Source: Chaetomium olivaceum
Lineage: Eukaryota; Ascomycota; Sordariomycetes; Sordariales; Chaetomiaceae
Assembly (NCBI GenBank): GCA_039881045.1
Contig: JAYWVB010000005.1
Location: 310,001-374,000, forward strand
Reading direction: 5' to 3'
Length of the DNA: 64,000 bases
In this document: in pieces, positions 12,344 to 22,403 of the stretch
Numbering within the stretch: the stretch's first letter is position 1
Layout: each line of letters starts with the position of its first letter
Made by a program: the position numbers and the translations under genes
Notes under the pieces: model-generated
The model's database searches: none
The model's input: the letters and a program-made list of their open reading frames with translations, nothing else
What the model was told of the DNA's origin: nothing

Positions 12344-12961
12344 TGTCACGGGCACAGCCCGTTCCTTGTAGGGTTAGGGTTGTCGTATGTAGTTAGGGTT
12401 AGGGTTGCACAGACGGGCCCTGATGTGGCCTGTGCGCAGGCACGAGCAGGGTTTTCCCTGAGCGTGCCTCGCCTCCCACTTTCGGTTCCTCGTGCAACCA
12501 CGCGATACACGAGTCTACTCCTACCACGGCGATTCCACCCGTGATAGGTGTAGGGGTAGGCTGCAGGGTAGGCTGCTCGGGGTGTAGGGTAGGTTCGCTG
12601 GTAGGAGCAGGGTAGGTATGTGGCTGGTAGGGTGGCTTGTTCAGGGCTGGTGTGTGGTCCGTGCGGGTCACGTGTGTACGTGAGGGATTTTTCGGTGCCG
12701 TGGTCCTGCCTGGACCTCTCTTTCGAGGTGCCCTGCGCGGCCACGCTGGGGCTGCCGCGCAGGTAAAACTAGTATCACTAGATAGAGCTTTTCGAGCCCT
12801 TTTTAGTGGTGCTAGTTTTGTCTGTTTTGGCTAGGTTGCGGGGGAGATGCAAGAGAGCAGTTACTTTCTAAGTGAGAGTATAATGTTATTTTTCTTTCTA
12901 TTATGACTGTCGATGTGATGTGTCGATAAGAATTTCGATCGTTGGTAGCAGGAGAGGTTTT
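12344..12961 (+). repeat. 3' LTR of the chromovirus
   Basis: Starts TGTCACGG directly after the polypurine tract. Contains short runs of TTAGGG-like sequence at 12368-12382 and 12391-12407. The right end is placed at the CAGGAGAGGTT block near 12951-12961, which also occurs just before the end of both solo LTRs in this window. The canonical terminal CA is not seen, so the end is either eroded or truncated. Confidence 0.55.
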
Positions 12962-13815
12962 TGACTCTGGACTCAATTTATATTAAATGACATATGAATA
13001 GTCTCTGTGATATAAGTGTGATTAGACGTAACTATGTTTCTAAGACTAACTTGAGACGAATACGGCAGTGGTTTATGAGTAATGGACTCGAGGGAGGTGG
13101 TAGGCTGTGATACAAGTTTTAGGACTCGGCCATCCCCCACAAAAGCACAATCCACCATATCCCGTTGGATGATCAAGAGACTCGAGATGACGAAAAGCAA
13201 GTGGTGATGAGATTCTGCTGCTAAAAGGTGAGTGGGTTTGTTAGTCAGAACAAAGCTGTTCTTGCTGCGGGGCGCACGTTGTGGGGATGAAGCTTACCAC
13301 TCGGCCCACAGCACACCGAGCCTTCAATCAACGCGCCCGGAGTCTCTTTTCTCTCATATTTCCCTTCAAGATCAGTGCACTCTAGAGTCGCCCTCAGTTA
13401 CAGTAGTTGCAATACACTCCTAAGCCCGTTACATGGGCAGTCTATCCAATTTACGCTATATACGCTTTCAATATAACTGCTCTTATAATAGGTTTTGACA
13501 CCGGAATCATCATTAAATGACGTATATCCAACGTCATGTTCATCTATGATGTGCCGTGTCCAGCGACCTGAGGCGACAATTACTGCGTTCTCGGAGCATC
13601 CTATTTCCCAGCCGCTGCTGCGGTTGCAGCCCTTTTGAACGGCTGGAAAATACTCAGACCTCGGAGAGCCTTATACACTCGGTCAGTGATGCAGTGCATC
13701 GCATGGGAGAGTGCCAAGTGCCAAGTAATGGGGTTGTCTTCTGTAGCGGTGAAGGATATTCCAGGAAGAGGTCAGTGGCGCTCCTGTGGCTGTGGGAAAA
13801 GACTAACCACAGAGC
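12962..13815. other. Intergenic, no supported gene
   Basis: Only short unrecognised open frames. No repeats or RNA genes seen before the target duplication of the solo LTR. Confidence 0.5.
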
Positions 13816-13820
13816 GCACT

Positions 13821-14263
13821 TGTCACGAATATGCCAACAGGTGGGGTCTCCGGGAGCGGCGCGGGATGCTCCGGACCAATCGATAGATGAACCAATCAGA
13901 GGAGCCGCAGAGGTGATCAGTGAGCTCAGTTGAAGGAAACTACTGAGCACACTGAGCACCTCCAGCGAAGCCACCAATCAGGGAGCCTGGTCCGTACGAA
14001 GGAGATCAGTGAGCTCAGTTGGAGGGAACTACTGAGCACACTGAGCACCCAGGAATTAGATAGTATATAGTCACTCGTTCTGGAGAGCTCTGGGAGTTCT
14101 CCAGTTAGCAATCACAACTACAGTTCGCTACAAGCTCGAGAGCCTACTGTTGAGACAAGTCTTTGTTGTGCACCTTTCGGCTACACCGAACCTAGTACCT
14201 TTGAAAAACACCTTCAATCAGACTGAACCCTAACAGGACGAGGTCCAGGAGAGGTTCGTCACA
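13821..14263 (+). repeat. Solo LTR (443 bp) with perfect 5-bp target duplication
   Basis: Begins TGTCACGAAT and ends TTCGTCACA. It is flanked by GCACT at 13816-13820 and again at 14264-14268, the 5-bp duplication expected for an LTR element. An internal duplicated block (13915-13960 and 14004-14049, GATCAGTGAGCTCAGTTG) lies in the presumed U3. The last 215 bp are nearly identical to a second LTR at 34338-34777. No internal retrotransposon sequence adjoins it, so it is the product of LTR-LTR recombination. Confidence 0.9.
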
Positions 14264-14456
14264 GCACTGACCAGTTGAGTAATTACAAAATGCCTTCAGG
14301 TATCAGTCAGAACATCGTGGGGTTTGCCTTAAGTTAAAGGGTGGATCAGCCGGAGGGACTGACTCAAAGGCTTGGTTTAGGCGTCCTCGTCACGTACACT
14401 TATGGCAGCTGCACGATGCTAAAGATGTTGATTAGCTTGGTATTCCACCTGTCACA

Positions 14457-14545
14457 CACACACACACACACACACACAAAATTTATTCCGCCCGGCGGGC
14501 CTAACCCGAAAGGGCAACTATCATGCAATCTACTAATACATATCC
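14457..14545 (-). mobile_element. Short GT-tailed retroposed element with 13-bp target duplication
   Basis: On the minus strand the insert starts GGATATGTATTAGTAGATTG, continues through GGCCCGCCGGGCGGAATAAA and ends in a (GT)n tract. It is flanked by the 13-bp direct repeat TCCACCTGTCACA at 14444-14456 and 14546-14558. That is target-primed retroposition of either a tiny SINE-like element or a 5'-truncated LINE tail. A second copy starting at the same nucleotide lies at 33850-33941. Confidence 0.75.
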
Positions 14546-15528
14546 TCCACCTGTCACAGTCACTAGCGAAATCGGCTTCCGCTTTTTATTGTTTGGTTTA
14601 TTGTCCGGGGGCGCCTTTTTTGGCCCTCTTGGCGCTTACACCGCGCCTGTTCCACGGTCGGATGTACCATGTGGTTCTGACTGGCCTCGCTTACGAAGGC
14701 ATGTAGAAAGAAACAGAGACGAGGACACTGCGCCGTCAACTTTGAAAGTATTGCAACAGTCAGCGTGGAAACTGCTGTGATACTGTAGATAGCGATATGC
14801 CGGCTTCTTGGAAAATGTACGATTATTGTAATTATGTGCTTCATTTATAGGCACGTATGATATGCAAAAGTCCGCACTAGGTTAGCCCACTGATCTTGGT
14901 CCTTCTGCCTTGAAAAGACCTACGTATGCACCTATAATGATGTTACCTCATAATGACGTTTGGGGACCAATTAATGGGAGAGTTAGACGAAGACGATGAT
15001 TTAAAGTTACAAGCATCTTCTGCTAGAGTGGCAATGTGGCTAATATACACGTCATCATCATGCCATGGCCTGGCTGCTGTGAGATTAGCACAGCAACTAA
15101 GACAAAGCGGCATTAACGCCGATTCGCCCCGAGGAGAACCGAGGGAGAACCGAGCCAACTTCACTTGCCATTGCGATGAGCTTACAACTCGGAGCTTGCT
15201 AGGGGGGACTGGTACCAACTGGATGTTTGGCCCGCGGTACGGGATATGTTTTGAGGTTGGTGCCTGCCGTTCGTCGAGTGCCCGGATGTTGAGGAATGTG
15301 ACTGACAATCGTGACATTAGGGGTCCGTATCCTACACCTTGTATCTGTACAGGTCGTGGGCGGTGCCTATCGATCCGCAGATGCCAGACGTTGTGGGGTG
15401 GGGTTGGAAGTATGGAGCGCATTCGGCTCGAATGTAGCCTCGCCAAGCGCACTCCTAGGCTGGGAATCCTAGCCGGCGTCGTGATCCTACAGAACTAATT
15501 ATCGGGATCGAGATGGACATAGTGGCTG

Positions 15529-15732
15529 TCATAACGCTGTGGTCCAGCCGGCCATTTCTATCTTTAGGAATGAAAGATCGTTGTAGCAGGTCTGATTGCA
15601 ATGACATTGGCTGGGTTGTTGATGGAGAGCGTGGAGCAGGTCCAGGAGCTCACAGTTTACCTCCTTGTCTAAGCCTCGTCCGTTGGCTTTCGCTGCAGTG
15701 AATAACACAAGAGCGAGAACAGCGTTACGCAT
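15529..15732 (-). CDS. Possible small secreted cysteine-containing protein (67 aa)
   Basis: An ATG at 15732 opens MRNAVLALVLFTAAKA, a plausible signal peptide, followed by a short mature part with four cysteines (NCELLDLLHAL, then CHCNQTC). The size and layout resemble fungal small secreted proteins. No family is recognised and an intron could extend it. It may also be a chance frame. Confidence 0.3.
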   Translation of the reverse strand: MRNAVLALVLFTAAKANGRGLDKEVNCELLDLLHALHQQPSQCHCNQTCYNDLSFLKIEMAGWTTAL

Positions 15733-16099
15733 TAAGTGCCACAGCCAGTGTCCTTGGCGTCACGGCCCCAGCCAACCATTTCGGCTCATGAACTGCCAGC
15801 CTCAATGCGTGAGCATGTGAACACGCGGCCGACCTTTCGCAGCGGAGGGGCTGTCGTGGGTCATGGTGACGCTGGGGTTGACAAGGGTTTCGGTTGCACA
15901 ACCACTCGTCGTCGTCAGAAGGAATCTCGACGACGTCTAAACTGGCTCCTTGCGTACCGGTCCACCTGTGCCGGTTTCTTGTCCTCATAGCTACCAGTTA
16001 TGGACTACTCTGAGCAGACACAGGACTTTTATGAGCAAAGAGCTGACTTTTCAACCGCTTATAAGACGAACTCCCGATAGCTCAAGACTCCTACGCACA

Positions 16100-16586
16100 A
16101 CTGAAGACCACGCCCGTACTTGCTAGCCTCGGCCAGCACCTCGTGACGCGCTCAGACGCAAACAAGGACGCTCTGCTCTCCAAAGTAACACAACTTACGC
16201 ACAGCAGCGAGAGTCGGAGCAGAACAGATGCCATTTTGTCCCGACTAAGGGAGCTCAATTCAGACATCGCTCGGCAATTCCGCCCCAAGAAGGACGCCTT
16301 GCCCGACCCGCGTCTTCTAAGCAAGCGCCGGAGAGCCAAAAGAACGAGTGTACAGCTTGGAGCATCACTTACCGTACAGGGTGCGCAGGAAAAACACTAG
16401 GTCAGGCAGCTATACATGCGGAGGGAGTGCAAGAAACGCCGCAGGATGGTGGTGGTGCAGGGGGGTCTTACGAGGGTTCGGTGCTGTGGTGCGTGCGGCA
16501 AGCTTGGCCATAATGCACGCACTTGCCGGGAGGCTGCAGAAGCATCTGATTCAGCTGTTTCTGATGTAATTATAGTTGGTTCCTAG
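16100..16586 (+). pseudogene. Tc1/pogo-type DDE transposase C-terminal fragment with zinc knuckle
   Basis: The piece at 16143-16395 reads SDANKDALLSKVTQLTH and later LLSKRRRAKRTSVQLG, a basic tail typical of fungal pogo/Fot-like transposases. After a stop and frame change, 16416-16586 reads a basic stretch (MRRECKKRRR) followed by CGACGKLGHNARTC, a C-x2-C-x4-H-x4-C knuckle. The catalytic DDE core is absent. A related minus-strand piece lies at 30990-31500. Confidence 0.55.
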
Positions 16587-16775
16587 TGTTGATGTATTGC
16601 AATTGAGGACGGCTGTCATAGGGTAGGGAGTGCGCGCTCGCTGATAAGATACGTTAAGCAGGGTTGAAGTCGCACTTTGCAACTAGGGACTTGAGCAATG
16701 AATGAAAAGCACGAGAGCATTCTATACTACCTTATATACAACGTTAGGCCAAGCCCAAGACAGATACACTGAAAA

Positions 16776-19185
16776 TTATACCCGCTCGCTATCAACCACG
16801 TGCTGCTTCACTGCAAGAAAGCTGTCGGGGCTGACAGAAATAGAATTGATACCGGCCTCGACCAGGAACTTCGCGAAGGCCGGATGGTCGCTTGGCGCTT
16901 GTCCGCAGATGCCAATTTTGCGGCCCGCCTTGCGGGCAGCCGAGGTGACCCCTGCAATCATCCACTTAACCGCTTCGTCCTGCTCATTGAACAAATCGGC
17001 CAGCTCACCAGAGTCGCGGTCGACGCCAAGGGTCAGCTGCGTCAGGTCGTTGGAGCCGATAGAGAAACCGTCAAAGTGCTCGGCGAACTCGGCAGCCAGA
17101 ATGACATTGGACGGGATCTCGCACATGACGTACACTTCAAGGCCGTTGTCGCCGCGCCTAAGTCCGTTCTCGGCCATAACTTCCAGCACCTTCTTCGCCT
17201 CGCCGACCGTCCGGCAGAAAGGTATCATCACGATGGCGTTGATGAAACCCATCACTTCGCGTAGATGCTTGATAGCGCGGCACTCGAGCGCGAAACCCTC
17301 CTTGTAGTGCGGCGAGTAGTAGCGCGACGCGCCGCGGAAGCCGAGCATTGGATTGTCCTCCTTTGGCTCGAACTCAGCGCCGCCGATGAGGCCGGCGTAT
17401 TCGTTCGTTTTGAAGTCGCTCATGCGGATGATGGCCGGCTTGGGATGGACAGTGGCGCAAAGGGCCGCGAAACCGTGCGACAGCTTGTCGACGAAGTAGT
17501 CTGGCTTGTGGTCGTATCCGGCCGTTAGTCGGGCGATCTCCTCCTTGGCCTTTGCATCCTTCAGCCGGTCAAAGTGGACAAGCGCCATGGGGTGAACCTG
17601 AATAGCGTTGGTGACGACAAACTCCATGCGGGCAAGGCCGATCCCGTCGGCTGGAAGTCGCCACCAGCGATAAGCCGCCGCAGGATTACCCAGATTGAGC
17701 ATGATGTTCGTCCGCACCGCCGGCAGCCCGCTCAGATCCACCGTCTTGGTAGTAATGTCGGAGATACCCTCGTAGACGAAGCCAATGTCGCTCTCGGCGC
17801 AGGAGACGGTAACATCCTGGCCCGTGTGCAGCACGTAGGTGGCATGAGTTGTACCTACGACGGCCGGGAGGCCTAATTCGCGGCTGACGATCGCGGCGTG
17901 AGATGTACGGCCGCCATGGTCGGTGACTATGGCCGCGGCCCGCTTCATGATAGGCACCCAATCCGGGTCAGTGGCGCCCGTCACCAAAACCGAGCCGTCA
18001 ATAAACTTGTCGATATCTTTGGCGGCTTCGATGAGGCAGACGCGGCCTGAGACAGCCGCATTGCCAACCGAAACGCCGGTGGAAAGAACACGGCCCCTCT
18101 TGCCGACGTCGTAAGTTTTGAATATGGCAGAGTCATGGCGAGAGTGTACGGTTTCCGGCCGAGCTTGGACGATGAACAGTTCGCCCGTAATGCCGTCCTT
18201 AGCCCATTCCAAGTCCATTGGGCACCCATAGTGCTTTTCAACCGTACATGCCCAGCGGCCTAGCTGGAGGATATCGTTGTCGCTAAGCACAAACGCGGCT
18301 CGCTCTGCTTTAGAGGTGGGCACGTTGCGGGTTCGCATTTGTCCGCTGCCGTAGATCATCTTGACCGCCTTGTCGCCGCGCTTCTTCTCGATGATCGGGA
18401 CCAGGTTGGCGTCTCCCAAAAGCGGCTTGAAGACTTGATATTCGTCGGGATTAACCGTTCCCTGTACGATATTCTCTCCGAGTCCCCAGGCCGCGTTGAT
18501 AAGCACAATCTTATCGAAGCCACTTTCGGTGTCGATGGAAAACATGACGCCGGAGCCACTGGCATCGGAGCGAACCATACGCTGCACTCCAACCGAAAGC
18601 GCGATGCTCATGTGATCGAATCCTTTGGTCTGACGATAGCTGATGGCTCGGTCGGTGAAAAGCGAAGAATAGCAGCGGCGGCACGCATCTAGGAGTGCAT
18701 CTTGGCCCGTGATGTTCAGATAAAGACTCTAGCTGGCCGGCGAAGCTTGCATCAGGCAGGTCCTCGGCTGTCGCACTGGAGCGGACGGCAACACTCAGGT
18801 TCTCAACTCCCGATTTTGCCGAAAGCTGCCGATAGGCGGTCCTGATTGCGGTTGCCGCATCTTCTGGCCAGGTACCGCGGAGGAACAGACGTCGCACCGC
18901 ATGGCCGGTCTCGACAAGACTCGCTTTGCCCGCTTGCCATTCCGCGACCAGCGTAGCTATCTTCTCCCGGATACCGTTTGTGTCAATGTACTGCCAATAC
19001 GCGTCTGAAGTCGTTGCAAAACCAGGTGGCACGGCGATTCCCTCGGCTCCAAGGGCACCGATCATCTCGCCGAGGGAGGAATTCTTGCCGCCGACTAAGG
19101 CGACATCACTGCGCGTCAGATGTTCGAAACTACGGATCAGAATACCGGCATTGTCGACGGCGTTCATCTTGTAGGCTTCCGCCAT
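16776..19185 (-). pseudogene. ppsA: Phosphoenolpyruvate synthase, bacterial type, one frameshift
   Basis: Family reaction: ATP + pyruvate + water to PEP + AMP + phosphate (gluconeogenic, cytosolic). The start ATG at 19185 (MAEAYKMNAVDNAGI) or at 19167 fits; total length is about 803 codons, close to the roughly 790 of bacterial PpsA. N-terminal ATP/pyruvate-binding domain: LVGGKNSSLGEMI, then VAVRSSATAEDLPDASFAGQ. Central swivelling domain with the phospho-histidine motif GGRTSHAAIVSRELGLPA. C-terminal TIM barrel: MCEIPSNVILAAEF, GSNDLTQLTLGVDRDS, and GICGQAPSD with the catalytic Cys. Near 18720 the frame shifts by a small indel, after which LNITGQDALLDACRRCYSS continues the protein. There are no introns. 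PpsA is mainly a bacterial and archaeal enzyme, so horizontal transfer is likely but unproven. If the indel is an assembly error the gene is intact. Confidence 0.85.
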
Positions 19186-20088
19186 GAATGTATGCACTGA
19201 GAAAAAGGAATTATGCCGTTGGCGAACTAGTGTTATGGAGGATACGCCGGAATCGGGCTTATGCGGGAATCGTGGGTTCCTCGTATGCTGAATTGTATCC
19301 AAGTTACGAGAACAGTCGAGGGCTAATAGAAAAGAATGAAATGCTTTTATTCAACCTAAAGGGATCTTAAGACCTGCATGATGAGCACCTTGGGAACTTG
19401 AGGTAGGTGAGATCGGACATTATCGACGCGCATTCGGTCAGTCTTAAAAGTCAATGACTTTCCCGCAGTCGGAAGATCCGTTCTCCAAACAGCCGGTCGA
19501 ACGTGGCGAAGACTGGAGGCAAAACTTGGTCTCCTTAATTTCGTCATTTTTCGTCAGACCTGAAAGCTATGACGGCATGTAGTATAATCAGACCGGTCAC
19601 TGTGACGCATTGGGCTGACCAAACCCAATTCTATCAGGATCGGGTCTGGCGTACCGTTACGGCAGCTCAGTGCCGAGCGGTACCAGTGCCACTTACATAA
19701 TCACGAATCTGTCTGCATATCGAGGTTTTCTCTCGTTTCGTTGGTTTTTCTTTTAATATTGCTTATGTCCCAGTAATGTACGGTGTGACCATCTGGAATC
19801 AGTAGGCGCAGCGCTACCAACCCAAGACAGGAAAGAGAGACTAATCAGGAGAGGCCTGGGACTCGACACAACGAGAAACAGGCCCCGGCCCGACGCACAT
19901 TCCTGCTATTTTTGATTGTAGTTTATTGTCGAGGGAGAAATCGGAGCATCGTGCAATCCGACTGGCAACCGTAAAATTTGAGCTACTAAAGTCACTCCAC
20001 CACTATGTCAGGATGATGTAATGAACCTCTCTGCAAGGAGCAGATAGAATATGTAGCCTGGAGCCATGGACCCTCCATATCGTGTACA
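19186..20088. other. Intergenic, no supported gene
   Basis: Upstream flanks of two divergent genes (PEP synthase on minus, RING protein on plus). No domain-bearing frame, repeat or RNA gene seen. Confidence 0.5.
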
Positions 20089-20740
20089 ATGCGAGTCGGA
20101 CTAAAGAAAACCTCGCCCATAATTCATCATGATCAATGGACTACGACAGACAATAAAACCTCCCCTACGACTCCTGCATACGCCGTGGGCGTAATTTGCG
20201 GCAGCCTCGCCGCCATATGCTTAGTGGTTGTGCTCCTCCTATGGTAAAGCTCCCCCCTCCGCTCCCCCCTCAGCTCCTAACTTTGTCTTGGTCGCCATTT
20301 CAGAATTTCTCTTTACTTGTCCCTGGCTAATAGGTAGGGAAATAGGCTTTGGAGATTTCCAAAGACCGCAGAAGACTTGGAGACTAACATCTCCCTCCGA
20401 GTTGAGAATCTAAACCGAGCATCTCCATCTAAAACATACAAAGAATGGAGACTTGCCATGCGAAACGCCGAAAATCGGTCTCCCAGCTCAGCCACTTTTC
20501 TTTTCTGGTACAAGCTATTAACTACCGGAACGAATGCAGACACTGACTGCTCGTTCTAGCACTGTTTGCCTGGAAAAGTTAACGGACAACGACCGAGTTC
20601 GTTGCTTACCATGCGGCCATATTTTCCACGCAATCTGTATCTTAATGTGGTTCCTGAGACAGCACAGCACTTGTCCGATCTGCAGATACAATTACATGCA
20701 AAGCATACCTGCCAGTTCCCGGCAATCATCCGAGCGATAA
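20089..20740 (+). pseudogene. Single-pass membrane RING-H2 protein (putative E3 ubiquitin ligase), disrupted by a 10-bp insert
   Basis: The start ATG at 20089 (MRVGLKKTSP) precedes a transmembrane helix, AVGVICGSLAAICLVVVLLL. An intron at 20244-20345 (GTAAAG...AATAG) then joins W to LWRFPKTAEDLETN in phase. The cytosolic part ends in a RING-H2 domain: CLEKLTDNDRVRCLPCGH, FHAICILMWFL and CPICR. The first zinc-binding Cys (DC) lies in another frame. It is separated from the second Cys by 10 extra bases (20554-20563) that put a TAG in frame, so the RING is split. TM-RING-H2 proteins are usually E3 ligases of endomembranes. The intron is inferred from phase. Without the 10-bp insert the protein would be about 183 aa. 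Confidence 0.6.
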
Positions 20741-20908
20741 CCCTGACCTATTGCGAGACTTAGGACTCAGGGGTGAGGTGATAGTCACGTCACGAAGTTT
20801 GACCGTTGCCAAATGTAAGGAAGCTTCCGATTTTTATAAAAGCCACAGACTGATATGCAAACAACTTTTCCCATTAACAGTCTGGAATAACTTCACTTTA
20901 GAACACGT

Positions 20909-22180
20909 ATGGAGAATCACTTGCTTCGAAGCATCACCTTCCGCCCGCACTGGTGGGGCCATCATCTTCTGCCGGGGTTAGGGGAACGGAAAAGGCGGCC
21001 GAGTGTGGCCCAAGACATTACCTTGCCGAGCTTTCGGGCCGCACACGAAAACGGCGACCCCTTTCGGTCTGCTTTCCGCTTACAGGGAGCCTGCCGCCGT
21101 CCAACGACCCCAAGTCGCTGCCGAGGGTACGATCGTTTCCGGAGCTGCCAGGGGTTGGGGGATCATCTGGCGCTTGCCATGTTTCATCAGGTCGGATTCG
21201 GCTGCTCGCTGGCAGGCACGTAACGTCCGGCATTTTATGAAGACCAGAACGCGACAATCGAAAGGCTGCTTCAGACCGTTGACGAGCACCACGCCCGCGC
21301 GCAGACAGAGGTTGCCGCAGAGGCACTACGTTTCAAAATAGCCGTGTACGGCTCCCTGGTAGCAAACGTAGTCCTATCTGGCGTGCAGCTATTTGCAGCT
21401 GTTACATCTGGATCGCTTTCACTGATCACCACCATGGCCGATGCGGTCTTCGATCCTCTGAGCAACGTCATACTCATTGCGGCGAACCGCGCCACGCGCT
21501 CCGTCGACCCGCGCCGCTTCCCCTCGGGCCGCGCACGCCTCGAGACGGCCGGCAACATTGTCTTTTGCTTCTTGATGTTGGCCGTCTCTTTTATTCTCAT
21601 GGCCTTCTCAGTCCGCGACATAGCAGCACGATCGGGCCTTGGCGGCGTCGGTGAGTTCCACCTCTCGGCCGTCATTGCAGCTACCACGTCGGTCGTCACT
21701 AAATTTTGCTTATTTCTCTATTGTTCTACACTACGGAAGCGATATAGCCAGGTTCACATGGTTTGGAAGGACCATCGCAACGACCTTTTCATCAATGGTT
21801 TCGGTATTCTGACCTCCGTTGGCGGTGCGAAACTGGCATGGTGGATTGACCCTGCAGGCGCTCTCATCCTGTTTCTATTCATAGCCATCCTGTGGTGTCG
21901 GACGGCCTTCGCTGAGTTCATGCTGGTAGTTGGGGTTGCCGCGTCGGCATAGACTCACCAGCTCGTCACCTACATCTCGCTGACGCATTCCCCTGCAATT
22001 GCAGGCATCGATACCGTCAGGGTGTACTATTCGGGGCCCCCGTCTCATCGTCGAGGTGGACCTTGTTATGGAGAAAACGACACAGCTTGATGTGGCCTAT
22101 GATATATCGGAGGCGCTGCAGTACAAACTGGAGAGTCTGCCCAGCATTGAGAGAGCCTACGTACATGTTGACTATGAGAC
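20909..22180 (+). pseudogene. Cation diffusion facilitator (CDF) metal transporter, broken; copia-interrupted
   Basis: Family role: proton-coupled efflux of divalent metals (Zn, Mn, Fe) across vacuolar or other internal membranes. The N-terminal frame starts at 20909 (MENHLL, later RRPSVAQDITLPSF) and shifts before DPKSLPRVRS and again near 21228, where FYEDQNATIERLLQTVDEHH begins. The membrane domain at 21344-21952 has several helices and the metal-site helix LSLITTMADAVFDPLSN. A TAG at 21950 (consistent with a CAG-to-TAG change) and an extra C near 22040 break the cytosolic domain, which continues as THQLVTYISLTHSPA, GIDTVRVYYSGP, LIVEVDLVMEKTTQLDVAYD and ERAYVHVDYET. A copia element entered at 22180; the last codons are at 28392-28436. 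Confidence 0.82.
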
Positions 22181-22396
22181 TGTTGGAAACGACATTCAGA
22201 CGGAAAGATGGGGAGAAAGAATTGATTGATTTTTCTCTCAGTGGCGGGCATCGCCCTGGCCTCCTTTTAATAGCTTCTTGTTCAGCCTCTGGAACACCTC
22301 TGACACTAAAGCATCGGCAACCAGGCTTCCGTGTTTCAAGCGCCACAACTTCCAACACTGGTTTCCGCAAGACAGTTCCATATGGCGAATCCAACA
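22181..22396 (-). repeat. Copia 3' LTR (left copy)
   Basis: 216 bp, TG...CA with TGTTGGA/TCCAACA terminal inverted repeat. Reads as identical to 28176-28391. Confidence 0.95.
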
Positions 22397-22403
22397 CACC
22401 CCC

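Larger units (their letters stand above)
7884..12961 (+). mobile_element. 5'-truncated Ty3/gypsy chromovirus with 3' LTR
   Basis: LTR retrotransposon. The 5' LTR and gag are missing: recognisable coding begins just before the protease near 7884. The order protease, reverse transcriptase, RNase H, integrase, chromodomain is the Ty3/gypsy order, and the terminal chromodomain places it among chromoviruses. A purine-rich tract (GAAGGGAGGGTAG, 12331-12343) lies directly before the 3' LTR, which starts TGTCACGG at 12344. The LTR end near 12961 is inferred from a block resembling the end of the solo LTRs and is uncertain. No target duplication can be tested because the 5' end is lost. Confidence 0.8.
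14264..16099. other. Intergenic, mostly unassigned
   Basis: Contains the small GT-tailed insertion at 14457-14545 and a candidate small secreted ORF at 15529-15732, both listed separately. A 181-codon plus-strand frame at 14953-15498 shows no recognisable domain or codon signal and was not called. Confidence 0.45.

Noticed and set aside
11663..12355. 230-codon minus-strand frame opposite the chromodomain
   Set aside because: It is antisense to well-supported integrase C-terminus and chromodomain coding; no domain of its own.
14953..15498. 181-codon plus-strand frame
   Set aside because: No recognisable domain; an equally long frame lies on the opposite strand of the same interval, so it is probably chance.
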